Made by a program: the position numbers and the translations under genes
Source: DATATV01 sp035551355
Lineage (GTDB): Bacteria > Actinomycetota > Actinomycetes > Mycobacteriales > Pseudonocardiaceae
DNA length: 64,000 nucleotides
Assembly: GCA_035551355.1 (NCBI GenBank)
Contig: DASZNF010000137.1
Coordinates: forward strand, 4,915 to 68,914
Direction: 5' to 3'
Notes under the pieces: generated by a model
Told to the model about the DNA's origin: nothing
The model's input: the letters and a program-made list of their open reading frames with translations, nothing else
Database searches by the model: none
Part shown: positions 1-9,295 of the stretch, piece by piece
How the letters are laid out: every line of letters begins with the position of its first letter
Numbering within the stretch: the stretch's first letter is position 1

Positions 1-1
1 G

Positions 2-511
2 GAGGCCGAGGTGCCGGGCACCGCGGTCACCGTGGTGATGGAGGGCAAGCGGCCGCTGCTGTCCGAGGTGCAGGCGCTGGTGGCCAACACCTACCTGCCC
101 GCGCCCCGGCGGGCGGTCAGCGGCCTGGACTCCGCGCGGCTGGCCATGGTGCTGGCCGTGCTGGAGCGGCGCGGCGGGGTGTCGCTGGGCAACAAGGACG
201 TGTTCGCCGCGACCGTGGGCGGCATGCGGGTGATCGAACCGGCCGCGGATCTGGCCGTGGCGCTGTCGGTGGCCTCGGCCCACCGGGACATCGCGCTACG
301 CCCGGATGTGGTGGTGATCGGCGAGGTCGGGCTGGCCGGCGAGGTGCGCCGGGTGCCCAACGTGGGCCGGCGGCTGTCCGAGGCGGCCCGGCTGGGCTTC
401 ACCCGGGCCCTGGTTCCGCCGGACTCCGGTCCGCTGCCCGACGGAGTGCAGGCGTTGGTGGCCGGTGATCTTGCCGCGGCCATGTCGGCCCTCTCCCTGG
501 ACCGCAAATAG
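2..511 (+). CDS. radA: DNA repair protein RadA, C-terminal part (gene starts outside window)
   Basis: The reading frame is open from the first bases and ends at TAG 509-511, so only the last ~169 residues are present. They match the Lon-protease-like C-terminal domain of RadA/Sms: an LLSEVQALV stretch, the GLDSARLAMVLAVL helix, an LGNKDVFAATVGG segment and VVVIGEVGLAGEVR, followed by the arginine-rich helix VGRRLSEAARLGF. RadA is a RecA-like ATPase that helps branch migration in recombination repair; its KNRFG and zinc-finger parts lie upstream of this window. Known family features, not seen here, are the Walker motifs. A strong inverted repeat follows the stop codon. Confidence 0.93.
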   Translation, partial: EAEVPGTAVTVVMEGKRPLLSEVQALVANTYLPAPRRAVSGLDSARLAMVLAVLERRGGVSLGNKDVFAATVGGMRVIEPAADLAVALSVASAHRDIALRPDVVVIGEVGLAGEVRRVPNVGRRLSEAARLGFTRALVPPDSGPLPDGVQALVAGDLAAAMSALSLDRK

Positions 512-524
512 CCCGGAAGGCATT

Positions 525-560
525 CGGCCGGGTGATCCCCCGTAAGTGATCACCCGGCCG
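525..560. terminator. Inverted repeat between convergent radA and otsB-GH15 genes
   Basis: A perfect 13-bp stem (cggccgggtgatc at 525-537 pairing with 548-560) with a 10-nt loop sits 14 bases after the radA stop and 9 bases before the stop of the convergent phosphatase gene. No T-run follows on either strand, as is usual in actinobacteria. The position suggests a bidirectional terminator. Confidence 0.72.
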
Positions 561-569
561 GTTCTGGAG

Positions 570-3113
570 TCACTCAGCCGCGAGCAGTTGCGCGCACCGG
601 ATCAGGCCGAGGTGGCTGTAGGCCTGCGGGTGGTTGCCCAGCGAGCGCTCGGCGATCGGGTCGTACTCCTCGGGCAGCAGCCCGGTCGGCCCGGCCGCGT
701 CGACCAGCTGGTCGAACAGCTCCTCGGCCTCGGTGCGCCGCCCGGACAGCAGGTACGCCTCGATCATCCAGGCCGCGCACAGGTGGAAGCCGCCCTCGTT
801 GCCGGGCAGGGCGTCGTCACGGTGGTAGCGGTACACGGTGGACCCGCTGCGCAGCTCGGACTCGATCGCGGTCACCGTGGCCTGGAACCGCGGGTCGTTC
901 GGGTCCAGCAGGCCGACCAGGCCCACGTGCAGCGAGGCCGCGTCCAGGTCGGTGCCGTCGTAGGCGGTGGTGAACGCGCCGATGCCGCCGGAGGCGTCCG
1001 CGTGCCAGCCGTTGTCCAGCACGTCCTTGGCGATCTGCTCGCGCAGCATCGCCCACTCCGCGTCGGGCTTGCGGTGGAACCGCTCGGCCAGGTTCAGCGC
1101 CCGGTCCACGGTCACCCAGCACATGACCTTGGAGTACACGTGGTGGCGCGGGCTGTGCCGCTCCTCCCAGATGCCGTGGTCGGGCTCGGCCCAGCGGGCG
1201 GCCACGGCGTGGGCCATGGCCTGCAACAGGCCCCAGTCCTCGTCGGTCAGCCCGCCCCGCGTGGTGGCCACCGCGGCGATCAGGTCGGCGACCGGGCCGA
1301 ACACGTCCAGCTGGACCTGCTGGTTGGCCAGGTTGCCCACCCGCACCGGCCGGGAACCGGCGTAGCCGGGCAGCGTGTCGATCACCGCTTCCGGCGGCAG
1401 CGTGGTGCCGGCCAGCGTGTACAGCGGGTGCAGCCGCTCCGGGCCGGGCAGGGTCTGCAGCACGTTGCGCAGCCAGCGCAGGTACCCCTCGGCCTCGGTC
1501 AGCGAGCCGAGCGAGACCAGCGCGTGCGCGGTCATCGCGCCGTCGCGCAGCCAGCAGTACCGGTAGTCCCAGTTGCGGATGCCGCCGATCTCCTCGGGCA
1601 GCGAGGTGGTGGCCGCGGCCATGATCCCGCCGGTCTCGGTGTGCACCAGGCCGCGCAGGGTCAGTGCCGAGCGGGCCACCAGTTCCGGCTCGACCCGGGG
1701 CAGCCGCAGCGTGGCCACCCAGTCCGACCAGTACTTCCCGGCCCTGGCCTGGCGGTCGGTCTGGGCGGTGAGGTGCGGTGTCAGGTCGTTGGTGCCGCAG
1801 CGCAGTTCCAGCACCAGCGGCCGGCCCTCGGTCAGGTCCAGCACCGCGGTGGCGGTCTCGTGCATACCGTCGCTGGTGATCTCCCAGTGCACCCCGGGGG
1901 AGCGCAGCACGATCGGATCACCGGTGTCGGCCACCCGCAGTCCGTCGTCCTCGGCGATCAGCCGCACCGGAACCTGGCCGAACTCCGGGCGCGGCGCGAA
2001 CACCGCGACCGCCCGGGTCGACCCGGTGATCACCCGGGTCACGTCGGTGCGGTGCTGCGGGGCGTCGTGCTCCAGGTAGTCGGTCACGGTCAGCCGGGAC
2101 CAGCGGGTCTCCACCGTCATGGTGCCGGGCAGGTAGCGCTGGCCCAGCGGCAGCCCGTTGCGTTCGGGCTTGACGGTGAAGTGGCCCGCGCCGGCTCCGC
2201 CGAGCAGATCGGCGAACACCGCGGCGGCGTCCGGCTCGGGGTGACACAGCCAGGTCAGCCGGGCGTCCGGGGTGACCAGCGCGACCGTCTTCTCGTTGGC
2301 CAGCATGGACAGCCGCTCGATGGGCGGGGCCGACTCGCCGTAGAGCCAGGTGCGCCGCTCCTCCAGCAGGAAGGCCAGCACCTTGGCCACGTGCTCGGTG
2401 TCCTCGACGTGGTAGTCGGCCAGCGTCTCCGAGTCGCCGACCTTGATGCCGAGGTCGGGACCGGCCAGCCGGGCGAACGCCTTCTCGTCGGTGACGTCGT
2501 CGCCGATGAACACGGCGGCGGTGGCGCCCACCTGGTGGCGCAGCACGTCCAGGGCGTGGCCCTTGTCGGTCTGGATCACGGCCAGCTCGATGACGGCCTT
2601 GCCCTCGGTGACCTGCACCCCGTTCCAGGTCGCGGGGCCCCGGCGGACAGCCGCCAGGGTGACCTCGGCGGTCTCCGGCTCGGCGCGGCGCACGTGCACC
2701 GCGATGCTGGCCGGCTTGACCTCCAGGTACACCCCGGGGGTGTCGCCGATGAGACCTTCCAGCTCGTTCTCCAGGCGGCGGTGCAACGCGCGGGCCTCGC
2801 CGTCCAGGGCGTGCACGAAGCCGACGTCGAACTCGGAGCCGTGGCTGCCGACCAGGTGGACCTCACCGGGCAGGCGGGACAGGGTGGCCAGGTCGCGCAG
2901 GGCGCGACCGGAGATGACCGCGGTGGTGGTCTCGTGTAGTCCGGCCAGCGAGCGCAGCGCGCCGACCGATTCCGAGCGGGGCGCGGCCTTTTCCGGGTCC
3001 TCCACAATGGGGGAGAGGGTCCCGTCGTAGTCGCACGCCACCAGCAATCGCGGGGTACGCGCGATACCCACGATCGCGCGGCGCAGTTCGGGGGCAAGTG
3101 CCTCGGCGGTCAC
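570..3113 (-). CDS. Trehalose-6-phosphate phosphatase fused to a GH15 trehalase/glucoamylase-like domain
   Basis: The N-terminal ~250 residues are an OtsB-type HAD phosphatase: the nucleophile motif DYDGTLSPIVEDP is near the start, a VISGR motif follows, then VGSHGSEF, and GDDVTDEKAF closes the HAD domain. The remaining ~590 residues are a GH15 domain: ANEKTVALVTPDARLTWLC at its beginning, the WDYRYCWLRDGA core segment, and the C-terminal LPEEYDP and GNHPQAYSH motifs with the expected catalytic glutamate. It should dephosphorylate trehalose-6-phosphate; the GH15 half may hydrolyse trehalose, as actinobacterial GH15 trehalases do (inference). The gene lies downstream of otsA in the same direction with a 250-bp gap. 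I chose the GTG at 3113 because homology begins there; an ATG at 3203 would add 30 unconserved residues. Confidence 0.9.
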   Translation of the reverse strand: MTAEALAPELRRAIVGIARTPRLLVACDYDGTLSPIVEDPEKAAPRSESVGALRSLAGLHETTTAVISGRALRDLATLSRLPGEVHLVGSHGSEFDVGFVHALDGEARALHRRLENELEGLIGDTPGVYLEVKPASIAVHVRRAEPETAEVTLAAVRRGPATWNGVQVTEGKAVIELAVIQTDKGHALDVLRHQVGATAAVFIGDDVTDEKAFARLAGPDLGIKVGDSETLADYHVEDTEHVAKVLAFLLEERRTWLYGESAPPIERLSMLANEKTVALVTPDARLTWLCHPEPDAAAVFADLLGGAGAGHFTVKPERNGLPLGQRYLPGTMTVETRWSRLTVTDYLEHDAPQHRTDVTRVITGSTRAVAVFAPRPEFGQVPVRLIAEDDGLRVADTGDPIVLRSPGVHWEITSDGMHETATAVLDLTEGRPLVLELRCGTNDLTPHLTAQTDRQARAGKYWSDWVATLRLPRVEPELVARSALTLRGLVHTETGGIMAAATTSLPEEIGGIRNWDYRYCWLRDGAMTAHALVSLGSLTEAEGYLRWLRNVLQTLPGPERLHPLYTLAGTTLPPEAVIDTLPGYAGSRPVRVGNLANQQVQLDVFGPVADLIAAVATTRGGLTDEDWGLLQAMAHAVAARWAEPDHGIWEERHSPRHHVYSKVMCWVTVDRALNLAERFHRKPDAEWAMLREQIAKDVLDNGWHADASGGIGAFTTAYDGTDLDAASLHVGLVGLLDPNDPRFQATVTAIESELRSGSTVYRYHRDDALPGNEGGFHLCAAWMIEAYLLSGRRTEAEELFDQLVDAAGPTGLLPEEYDPIAERSLGNHPQAYSHLGLIRCAQLLAAE

Positions 3114-3363
3114 AGGCGATCGGGCTTTCTCGGCAGCAGGTACGGGTCGCGTCCCACCAAGTTGTGAAGTTTCTGTGCAGGTTGCAGTGCTGGATCCAGA
3201 CAACCGGTGTGGGACGAGGGCACTGTAGCCGACCCGATGAGGACCTCGGGGCAGTACTGGTCCACTCCCGCCGCCTCCACTGTGCCCGCGGTGCGGGCCA
3301 GGTCCGGTTTCCCCAGGATGAAGTCTGGATTACCGGTGTTGCGCGCAATCACTCGATGGTGTG

Positions 3364-4884
3364 TCAGTACGGAATGTCCGGTTGGTCCGCCGGGTTGAGC
3401 GCGGCCAGGAACGACCGGGCCCAGCGGTCCACGTCGTGGGTGAGCACCTGACGGCGCAGCGCGCGCATCCGCCGGTGGCCCTCGGCCGGGTCCATGGTCA
3501 GGGCCTTGAGCATGGCGTTCTTCACGCCGTCCAGGTCGTGCGGGTTGACCAGCAGGGAACTGGTCAGCTCGGCGGCGGCCCCGGCGAACTCGGACAGCAC
3601 CAGCGCCCCGCCCAGGTCGTGCCGGGAGGCCACGTACTCCTTGCACACCAGGTTCATGCCGTCCCGCACCGGCGTCACCACCATGACGTCGGAGGCGGAG
3701 AAGAACGCGACCAGCTCCTCCCGGTCCACCGACTGGTGCAGGTAGTGCACGACGGGGTAACCCACCCGGCCGAACTCGCCGTTGATCCGGCCGACCTGGC
3801 CCTCGATGCTGCCGCGCATCCGCCGGTAGTGCTCGACCCGTTCCCGGCTGGGCGTGGCCAGCTGGATCATCACCACATCGGCCGGATCCACCCGGCCCTC
3901 GGCCAGCAGTTCGTACAGCGCGCGGAGACGGACGTCGATGCCCTTGGTGTAGTCCAGCCGGTCGACGCCGAGCAGCACCTTGCGCGGATTGCCCAGGTCG
4001 GCGCGCAGTTGCCGGGCCCGGGCGACCACGTCCTTGCGCCGGGACAGCGCGTCGATGCCGCCCGCGTCGATGGAGATGGGGAAGGCGCCCACCCGCACCC
4101 GCCGGTTGCCGAACTGCACCGAACCGGGCCGGGTGCGCACGCCGACCGCGGCCCGGGTGGGTTCCAGGCCGACCAGCCGCCGGGCCAGCCACAGGAAGTT
4201 CTGCGCGCCCCCGGCCAGGTGGAACCCGACCAGGTCGGCGCCGAGCAGGCCGCGGATGATCTCGGTCCGCCAGGGCAGCTGCATGAACAGCTCCACCGGC
4301 GGGAACGGGATGTGCAGGAAGAAGCCGATGCGCAGGTCCGGACGCTGGTCGCGGAGCATGGCCGGGACCAGTTGCAGCTGGTAGTCCTGCACCCAGACGG
4401 TGGCGCCGCGGGCGGCCACCTCGGCGGTCGCGTCGGCGAACCGCCGGTTGACCTTGACGTAGCTGTCCCACCAGGTCCGTTCGAACACCGGCGGGGCGAC
4501 CACGTCGTGGTAGAGCGGCCAGAGGGTGGCGTTGGAGAAGCCCTCGTAGTAGTCCCGGACCTCGGAGGTGGACAGGCTCACCGGGTGCAGCAGCATGCCC
4601 TCGTCGGCGAAGGCGGCCACGTCGGAGTCGGCCACGCCAGGCCAGCCGACCCAGGCCCCGTGCCGGGCCCGCAGGAACGGTTCCAGCGCGGTGACCAGAC
4701 CGCCCGGGCTGTGCCGCCACCGCTCGGTGCCGTCGTCCAGCCGTTCCAGGTCGACCGGCAGCCGGTTGGCCACCACCACGAAGTCCGCACCGCGCTCGGC
4801 ACCGGGTTCGGGGTCGAGGTCGAGGCCAAGGCCGGAGTCGTGCTCCGAAGCCGGCTCGGCACGGTCACTCGTCGATCTGCTCAC
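3364..4884 (-). CDS. otsA: alpha,alpha-Trehalose-phosphate synthase (UDP-forming)
   Basis: A GT20 glycosyltransferase that makes trehalose-6-phosphate from glucose-6-phosphate and a nucleotide-glucose in the cytoplasm. The sequence shows FVVVANRLPVDLE, the SPGGLVTAL glycine-rich loop, the WVQDYQLQLVPAML segment, HIPFPP, the GVDRLDYTKGI motif and the DGMNLVCKEYVA donor-sugar motif, all typical of OtsA. Length is about 506 residues, near the family norm of 450-500; the first ~55 residues are an acidic extension. The start is GTG 4884, preceded by AGGAGG ten bases upstream, rather than the longer ORF from 4968. Together with the downstream phosphatase it gives the complete OtsAB route. Confidence 0.95.
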   Translation of the reverse strand: MSRSTSDRAEPASEHDSGLGLDLDPEPGAERGADFVVVANRLPVDLERLDDGTERWRHSPGGLVTALEPFLRARHGAWVGWPGVADSDVAAFADEGMLLHPVSLSTSEVRDYYEGFSNATLWPLYHDVVAPPVFERTWWDSYVKVNRRFADATAEVAARGATVWVQDYQLQLVPAMLRDQRPDLRIGFFLHIPFPPVELFMQLPWRTEIIRGLLGADLVGFHLAGGAQNFLWLARRLVGLEPTRAAVGVRTRPGSVQFGNRRVRVGAFPISIDAGGIDALSRRKDVVARARQLRADLGNPRKVLLGVDRLDYTKGIDVRLRALYELLAEGRVDPADVVMIQLATPSRERVEHYRRMRGSIEGQVGRINGEFGRVGYPVVHYLHQSVDREELVAFFSASDVMVVTPVRDGMNLVCKEYVASRHDLGGALVLSEFAGAAAELTSSLLVNPHDLDGVKNAMLKALTMDPAEGHRRMRALRRQVLTHDVDRWARSFLAALNPADQPDIPY

Positions 4885-5089
4885 GCGGGGGACGCCTCCT
4901 CGCCTACCGGTATGCCCGCCACGGTGGGTGGTCATACCTGGAAGCGGCCGGTGTGCGGAACGCGACACCGCACCGCTGTCTGTGAGGTTAGTGAGGTCCG
5001 CGAGCGGATGGAGGGTGCTGCGGAGTAAACCGGGCCGTGGTTCCCATCACCGTTACGCCCGATTTACCCGCCGTGCACCCCGTTCTGGG

Positions 5090-6550
5090 TCAGTCCAGCC
5101 TGCGGCGAGTCGGCCGCAACGGGCCGGCCAGTCGCGGTCCGGCCAGCCTGCGCTCCAGCCGGGAGAACCCGGTGCGCACCGGCTGGGCCAGGAACTCGCC
5201 GAGCACCACGCCCGCGGCCAGGGCCAGGGCGGTGGCCACGGCGAGCATCGCGGTGGACACACCGGCCGGGTCGCGTTGCACGGCGAGCTGGAACATCGAG
5301 TTGTAGGTGGTCAGACCGGGCAGCAGCGGGGTGAGCCCGGAGACCGCGACGACCAGCGGGGAGAGCTTGAGCCGCCGGGAGATGATCCCGTTGACCAGGC
5401 CGACCAGAATGGCCGCGGCGGCGCTGGCGGCGATCTGGTTGATCCCGGCGAGCATCAACGCTCCGTGCGCGGCCGCCCCCAGCGCTCCCGCGCCGCCCGC
5501 GACCAGCAGGGCGCTGCGCGTGGCGTAACAGGCCAGCGCGAACGCCGCGGCCGCGGCGGCCCCGGCGAGCACGGCGACCGGGAGGTGCAGCGCGGACTGG
5601 GGGACGGGCTGGCCCAGCGCACTGCTGGGCATGCCGAGCCGGACCGCGACCGCCAGTCCGATGACCACACCGGCGACCAGGCCCGCGGAGGTCATGCTGG
5701 TCTCCATGGCGCGGCCTGCGGCCGTGACGTTGAACCCGGAGATGGCGTCCTGCACCGCACTGACCACGGACAATCCGGACAGGAGGGCGGTCAGGGCGCC
5801 CGCCACGACCAGAGAAGGCGCCACCCCACTGGGCAACAGCCCCAGCCGCATGATCACCAGCGTGGCGCCGGTGGCCAGCGCACCGCCGACCAGCTGCTGA
5901 AAGAAGAACGGCAGTGCCCGCCGGTTGAGCCAGCGACCGACCCGGTCGATGAGCGCGGTGATGCCGCCCGAGAACAGCGCCACCATCGGACCGCCGCCGA
6001 GCAACACAGTGACCGAGGCGGCCAGCAGTGCCCAGCCGAGGGTGGCGACCCAACGCGGGTAGGGGTGGCCTGCGGAGGTGGCCTCGTCGAGTTCGTTGCG
6101 GGCCGTGGAGGCGCTGACCTCGTGCTTGGTGATCCGGCGGACGAGCTGTTCGACCTGCTGGAGGCGGGTGTAATCCAGGGAGCGGGCGCGAACCACGCGG
6201 TCGGTGGTGATCGGGGCGAGGTCGGTGCCTCGATGGCAGCAGATGCGGATGGAGGTGAAGATCACATCCACCTCGCAGTGCGGCAGGCCGTAGGACTCGG
6301 TGACCGCGATGATCGTCGCGGTCACGTCGGCCGCGCCCGCGCCGCTGGCCATCAGCACTTCGCCCACGCGAAGCGCGAGGTCCAGCACCAGGTTGACGGT
6401 GCGGTCATCGGGCAGCGCCGGGCCGATGATCGCGTTGTTCCTGGTCAAATTCACGGTCGGATGTGAGCGCCGACCCGTGGCCGGCCGCTCAACAGTGGTC
6501 AACGACGACCCACGCGACGAACGAGCGTGGTGGCGATGACCGAACCACAC
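5090..6550 (-). CDS. ThrE-family threonine/serine exporter
   Basis: This integral membrane protein combines the ThrE N-terminal domain (DUF1212) and C-terminal ThrE_2-like half. A cytosolic/catalytic-like region of about 200 residues (GAGAADVTATII, CEVDVIFTSIRICCHRG) is followed by about ten hydrophobic helices from residue ~215 on (for example WALLAASVTVLLGGG and LVGGALATGATLVIMRLG). In Corynebacterium ThrE exports threonine and serine by proton motive force; substrate here is inferred from family only. The start is GTG 6550, with AAGGAGG seven bases upstream; the longer ORF from 6607 lacks such a site. It is transcribed toward otsA with ~205 bases between them, in which I see no gene. Confidence 0.85.
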   Translation of the reverse strand: MWFGHRHHARSSRGSSLTTVERPATGRRSHPTVNLTRNNAIIGPALPDDRTVNLVLDLALRVGEVLMASGAGAADVTATIIAVTESYGLPHCEVDVIFTSIRICCHRGTDLAPITTDRVVRARSLDYTRLQQVEQLVRRITKHEVSASTARNELDEATSAGHPYPRWVATLGWALLAASVTVLLGGGPMVALFSGGITALIDRVGRWLNRRALPFFFQQLVGGALATGATLVIMRLGLLPSGVAPSLVVAGALTALLSGLSVVSAVQDAISGFNVTAAGRAMETSMTSAGLVAGVVIGLAVAVRLGMPSSALGQPVPQSALHLPVAVLAGAAAAAAFALACYATRSALLVAGGAGALGAAAHGALMLAGINQIAASAAAAILVGLVNGIISRRLKLSPLVVAVSGLTPLLPGLTTYNSMFQLAVQRDPAGVSTAMLAVATALALAAGVVLGEFLAQPVRTGFSRLERRLAGPRLAGPLRPTRRRLD

Positions 6551-6768
6551 GACGGCACCTCCTTCTCCGGCACGGCTAGCTGGGAGTACCCCGATCTGAT
6601 CGAGCACCCGTCGTCACATCGCGGAGGACCCGGATCGTGTTCCGGGGTCCAGGACGTGGCGTGCACCACGTCCTGGGTAACTACTCTAGGTAGACCGATC
6701 TCCGCAGGTGGACCCAAGCGGACGACGCTTAGGATGAGACCGGGTCCAGGCCGTCGGTCCAGGCCCAC

Positions 6769-6841
6769 GCCGGCGTAGCTCAATTGGCAGAGCACCCGCC
6801 TTGTAAGCGGAAGGTTGCGGGTTCGAGTCCCGCCGCCGGCT
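6769..6841 (+). tRNA. tRNA-Thr (anticodon TGT)
   Basis: A 73-nt cloverleaf can be folded by eye. The acceptor arm gccggcg (6769-6775) pairs with cgccggc (6834-6840), with discriminator T at 6841. The D arm is gctc/gagc, and the T arm is gcggg-TTCGAGT-cccgc. The anticodon loop CTTGTAA gives TGT, which reads ACA/ACG as threonine. CCA is not encoded. The anticodon stem has one C-A mismatch at its outermost pair. Its 3' end is the edge of a decayed integrase, so it was probably an attachment site. Confidence 0.93.
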
Positions 6842-6894
6842 CGGTTCTTCACGTTTTTCACCCCCTCCGACCTGCAAATTTTGGTTCGGGTTGG

Positions 6895-7148
6895 GTTAAC
6901 CCTTGTGTCAAGATCGTTTTTCGGCGCCATTTCGGTGCCAGTCGGCTCCGTTGGACGGTTTTGCGGCCGCTTGCGGGGGATCAGCGCGCTGATCGCCTCC
7001 ACGACCTCGGTCTGGATCTCCTCCAGGCTGTTGGGGTAGGTCTCGGCGGTCAGCCGGTACGACGAGTGCCCGAGTAGCTCCTGAACCTCCTTGATGTCGT
7101 GCCCGGAGGCCGGGCCAGGGTCCCCGCGCAGTGGCGCAATCCGTTCGA
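6895..7148 (-). pseudogene. Remnant of a tyrosine-recombinase integrase next to tRNA-Thr
   Basis: Reading leftward, a frame between about 7118 and 6895 encodes GHDIKEVQELLGHSS followed by YRLTAETYPNS and a basic tail. This is the C-terminal catalytic part of phage/ICE tyrosine integrases (box II histidine and the tyrosine nucleophile). Just upstream, in another frame (about 7148-7110), is GLRHCAGTLA, the preceding LRH-containing box. The two pieces are separated by a frameshift, and no N-terminal half is visible, so the gene is dead. The reading frame runs on through the antisense of the tRNA without a stop. Bases 7149-7328 hold nothing else I recognise apart from the ribosome-binding region of the next gene. 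Confidence 0.75.
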
Positions 7149-7328
7149 AAGCACCGCCAAGGTGTGCTCATCGAACGAGGAGTCTGAGTCGAGGCACAGC
7201 CTGTTGTCGCGCTGGCCAGCTATCGACCAAACGCAGGTTGGGTACGCCGTCCTTACAGTGCGCCCACCAAGAGGCGCTCGACCCGCATCCCGAACAAGGA
7301 AATCCCGACAAAGGAAGGAGTCAGGCAC

Positions 7329-9005
7329 GTGATGGACGCACAGGCGGTCGTGCGGGTGGCGACCGGCCTGCTCCGCGGAGCCCGCGAGGAGGGTGTCGTC
7401 GTCTACCGCGGCGTGCCCTTCGCCCAGCCGCCGGTGGGACCGCTGCGGTTCGGCTCGCCGCTGCCGCCGCAGCCGTGGTCGGGTGTCCGGGACGCGAGCC
7501 GCCCGGGCCCCGCTTCGTACCAGTTCAACTCCGACAATCAGAGCGATGTCGAGCGCATCATCCGGGACATCGACCCCGGCGTGCCCGGCATCATGGCGTG
7601 GCCCGGCTACAGCAACGCGACCTACCGCCATAACCACGCGGCAGAGGACTGCCTGTACCTCGACATCTGGGTTCCGGAGTCGGCCCCGCGGGCAGGACTG
7701 CCCGTCTACGTCTACTACCACGGCGGGGCGAACGCGGTCAGTTCTGGCTCGTTCGAGCTGGAACGGGGTGCGAACCTGGCCCGTGAGGGCGACATGATCG
7801 TGATCCGGCCGAACTACCGGATGGGTGCCCTCGGCTGGGTCCACTTCGGGCTCCTGGGCGGCGATCTGCCCGAAGCGGTGAACCTGGGGGTGCAGGACCA
7901 GTTCGCCGCGCTGAAGTGGGTGCACGAGAACATCGAGGCGTTCGGTGGCGACCCGGACAACATCACGATCGGCGGGGAGTCAGCCGGAGCCACCGCGGTC
8001 TCGCACCTGCTGACCAACCCGAACGCGCGCCCCTACTTCCGGCGTGCGGTGATGCAGTCGTTGTCCCCGTTCAACCTCTGGTGCACCCAGCAGCGCCCGG
8101 AAGCTGTCGCCGTCGCGCAGATGTACCTCGACCTGCTGCGTATCGACGACCCGGCGCGACTTCGGGACATCGACCCGAACCGGCTGCTGGCCGTGCAGAA
8201 CGTGCTGACCCGCTACTTCCACCCCGACCGGCATCTCGCCTGGCGTCCCCTGGGCGCCGTCGTCGAGGGGGACTGGGTTCCGCAGGCTCCGGCGCTGCAC
8301 CTGTCGGAGAACACAGTCGCCCACCCAGGTCTGGAAGTGGCCATCGGTTTCGCGAAGGACGAATGGCAGTTCTTCCGCGGGCACTCCGAGACGGTCAGCC
8401 GCGGGTCCCGGCAGGACGTGCTGCGCGTCCTGGAGCAGACATTCGGCGCTGACGGTGCCGAGGAGGTCTACCAGCGGTTCCACGACCTCCAGCCGGATCA
8501 CGCGCCAGGGTTGCTGCTGTCGGACATCATGTCTTTCGAGTTCTTCAAACTGTCGTCCCTGGCGATCGCGCACAACCTCAGCGCGCAGCAGATCCCCGTG
8601 CATCTGTATCAGTTCTCCTATGATCTGCCCGGTCTCGACGGTCGGCTCCGCGCCGTGCACACCGGGAACATCCCCTTCCTGTTCCGGAACCATGCCGAAC
8701 GCGACCTCGCGTGGTGGCCGACCTTCGACGGAGCCGATCGGCAGGACGTACGGCGGGTCAGCGCGCAGATGGGCGAGCTGTACGCGTCATTTATCCGCAG
8801 TGGCCAGCCAGGGCCCGGGTGGCCACCATTCAACCCGGACGACTGGACCGTGCTCTGGTTCGGCCGATCCGTCGAGCCGAGGCCGGGCCTGCTCAAAACG
8901 GAGTGGGACACCTTCCAGGAACGCGGGTTCGGCACCGTTCGGTCGGTGGAGAACGCACTCGTCGGCAACGTCCGGGCAGCGCTGCCGAACACGCCAGCCG
9001 CCTAG
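7329..9005 (+). CDS. Type-B carboxylesterase/lipase family protein
   Basis: An alpha/beta-hydrolase of the COesterase family, 558 residues. It shows the N-terminal VVYRGVPFAQPPVG pattern, EDCLYLDIWVP, the oxyanion YYHGGA, the nucleophile elbow GGESAGA (serine near residue 217), FGGDPDNIT before it, and a late AVHTGNIPFLF that supplies the histidine. There is no signal peptide, so it is probably cytoplasmic. The substrate is unknown; type-B esterases hydrolyse carboxylic esters. A strong AAGGAAGGAG site precedes GTG 7329; the ATG three bases later is an alternative start. It is the first intact gene after the integrase remnant and may be cargo of the former element. Confidence 0.88.
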   Translation: MMDAQAVVRVATGLLRGAREEGVVVYRGVPFAQPPVGPLRFGSPLPPQPWSGVRDASRPGPASYQFNSDNQSDVERIIRDIDPGVPGIMAWPGYSNATYRHNHAAEDCLYLDIWVPESAPRAGLPVYVYYHGGANAVSSGSFELERGANLAREGDMIVIRPNYRMGALGWVHFGLLGGDLPEAVNLGVQDQFAALKWVHENIEAFGGDPDNITIGGESAGATAVSHLLTNPNARPYFRRAVMQSLSPFNLWCTQQRPEAVAVAQMYLDLLRIDDPARLRDIDPNRLLAVQNVLTRYFHPDRHLAWRPLGAVVEGDWVPQAPALHLSENTVAHPGLEVAIGFAKDEWQFFRGHSETVSRGSRQDVLRVLEQTFGADGAEEVYQRFHDLQPDHAPGLLLSDIMSFEFFKLSSLAIAHNLSAQQIPVHLYQFSYDLPGLDGRLRAVHTGNIPFLFRNHAERDLAWWPTFDGADRQDVRRVSAQMGELYASFIRSGQPGPGWPPFNPDDWTVLWFGRSVEPRPGLLKTEWDTFQERGFGTVRSVENALVGNVRAALPNTPAA

Positions 9006-9122
9006 CGAGCCAGTTTGTGATCTTGACGTGAAAACTGTGCGTAGCCCGGCGGTCAAGCCCGGCCGGTGAGCAGGCCGCCGCCCCCATATCGGCACCGTGG
9101 TGAAGGGGCGGTTTGTCCGGCC

Positions 9123-9179
9123 GGTCGAACGTTTGCCTGTGGCGCACGCACGGACGAGACCAGCCGGGAAAACGTTGTC
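9123..9179. promoter_or_regulatory. Two AACGTT-cored sites upstream of the sugar ABC operon
   Basis: Bases 9126-9135 (cgaacgtttg) and 9168-9179 (gaaaacgttgtc) carry the same AACGTT core as the perfect palindrome at 9331-9342; the second differs from it at one position. AACGTT-like centres are common in LacI-family operators. The 9006-9381 gap contains no gene that I can see. Confidence 0.4.
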
Positions 9180-9295
9180 TTGGTCAGCATCGACGCGCAC
9201 TGAACCGTTGCCTACCTGGGGAATCGCGTCGCCACCAACCTCGCCTGCCGTGACGCCTCGTGCCTAGATCAACACCCAGCGGTATCGATTGAGTG

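Noticed and set aside
546..2939. A 797-codon open frame on the plus strand.
   Set aside because: It is antisense to the OtsB-GH15 gene, and its product is a Gly/Val/His/Gln-rich sequence with no domain, as expected for a GC-rich shadow frame.
6499..7002. A 167-codon minus-strand ORF starting with MEAISALI.
   Set aside because: It is the tail of the dead integrase reading on through the antisense of the tRNA and upstream DNA, not an independent gene.
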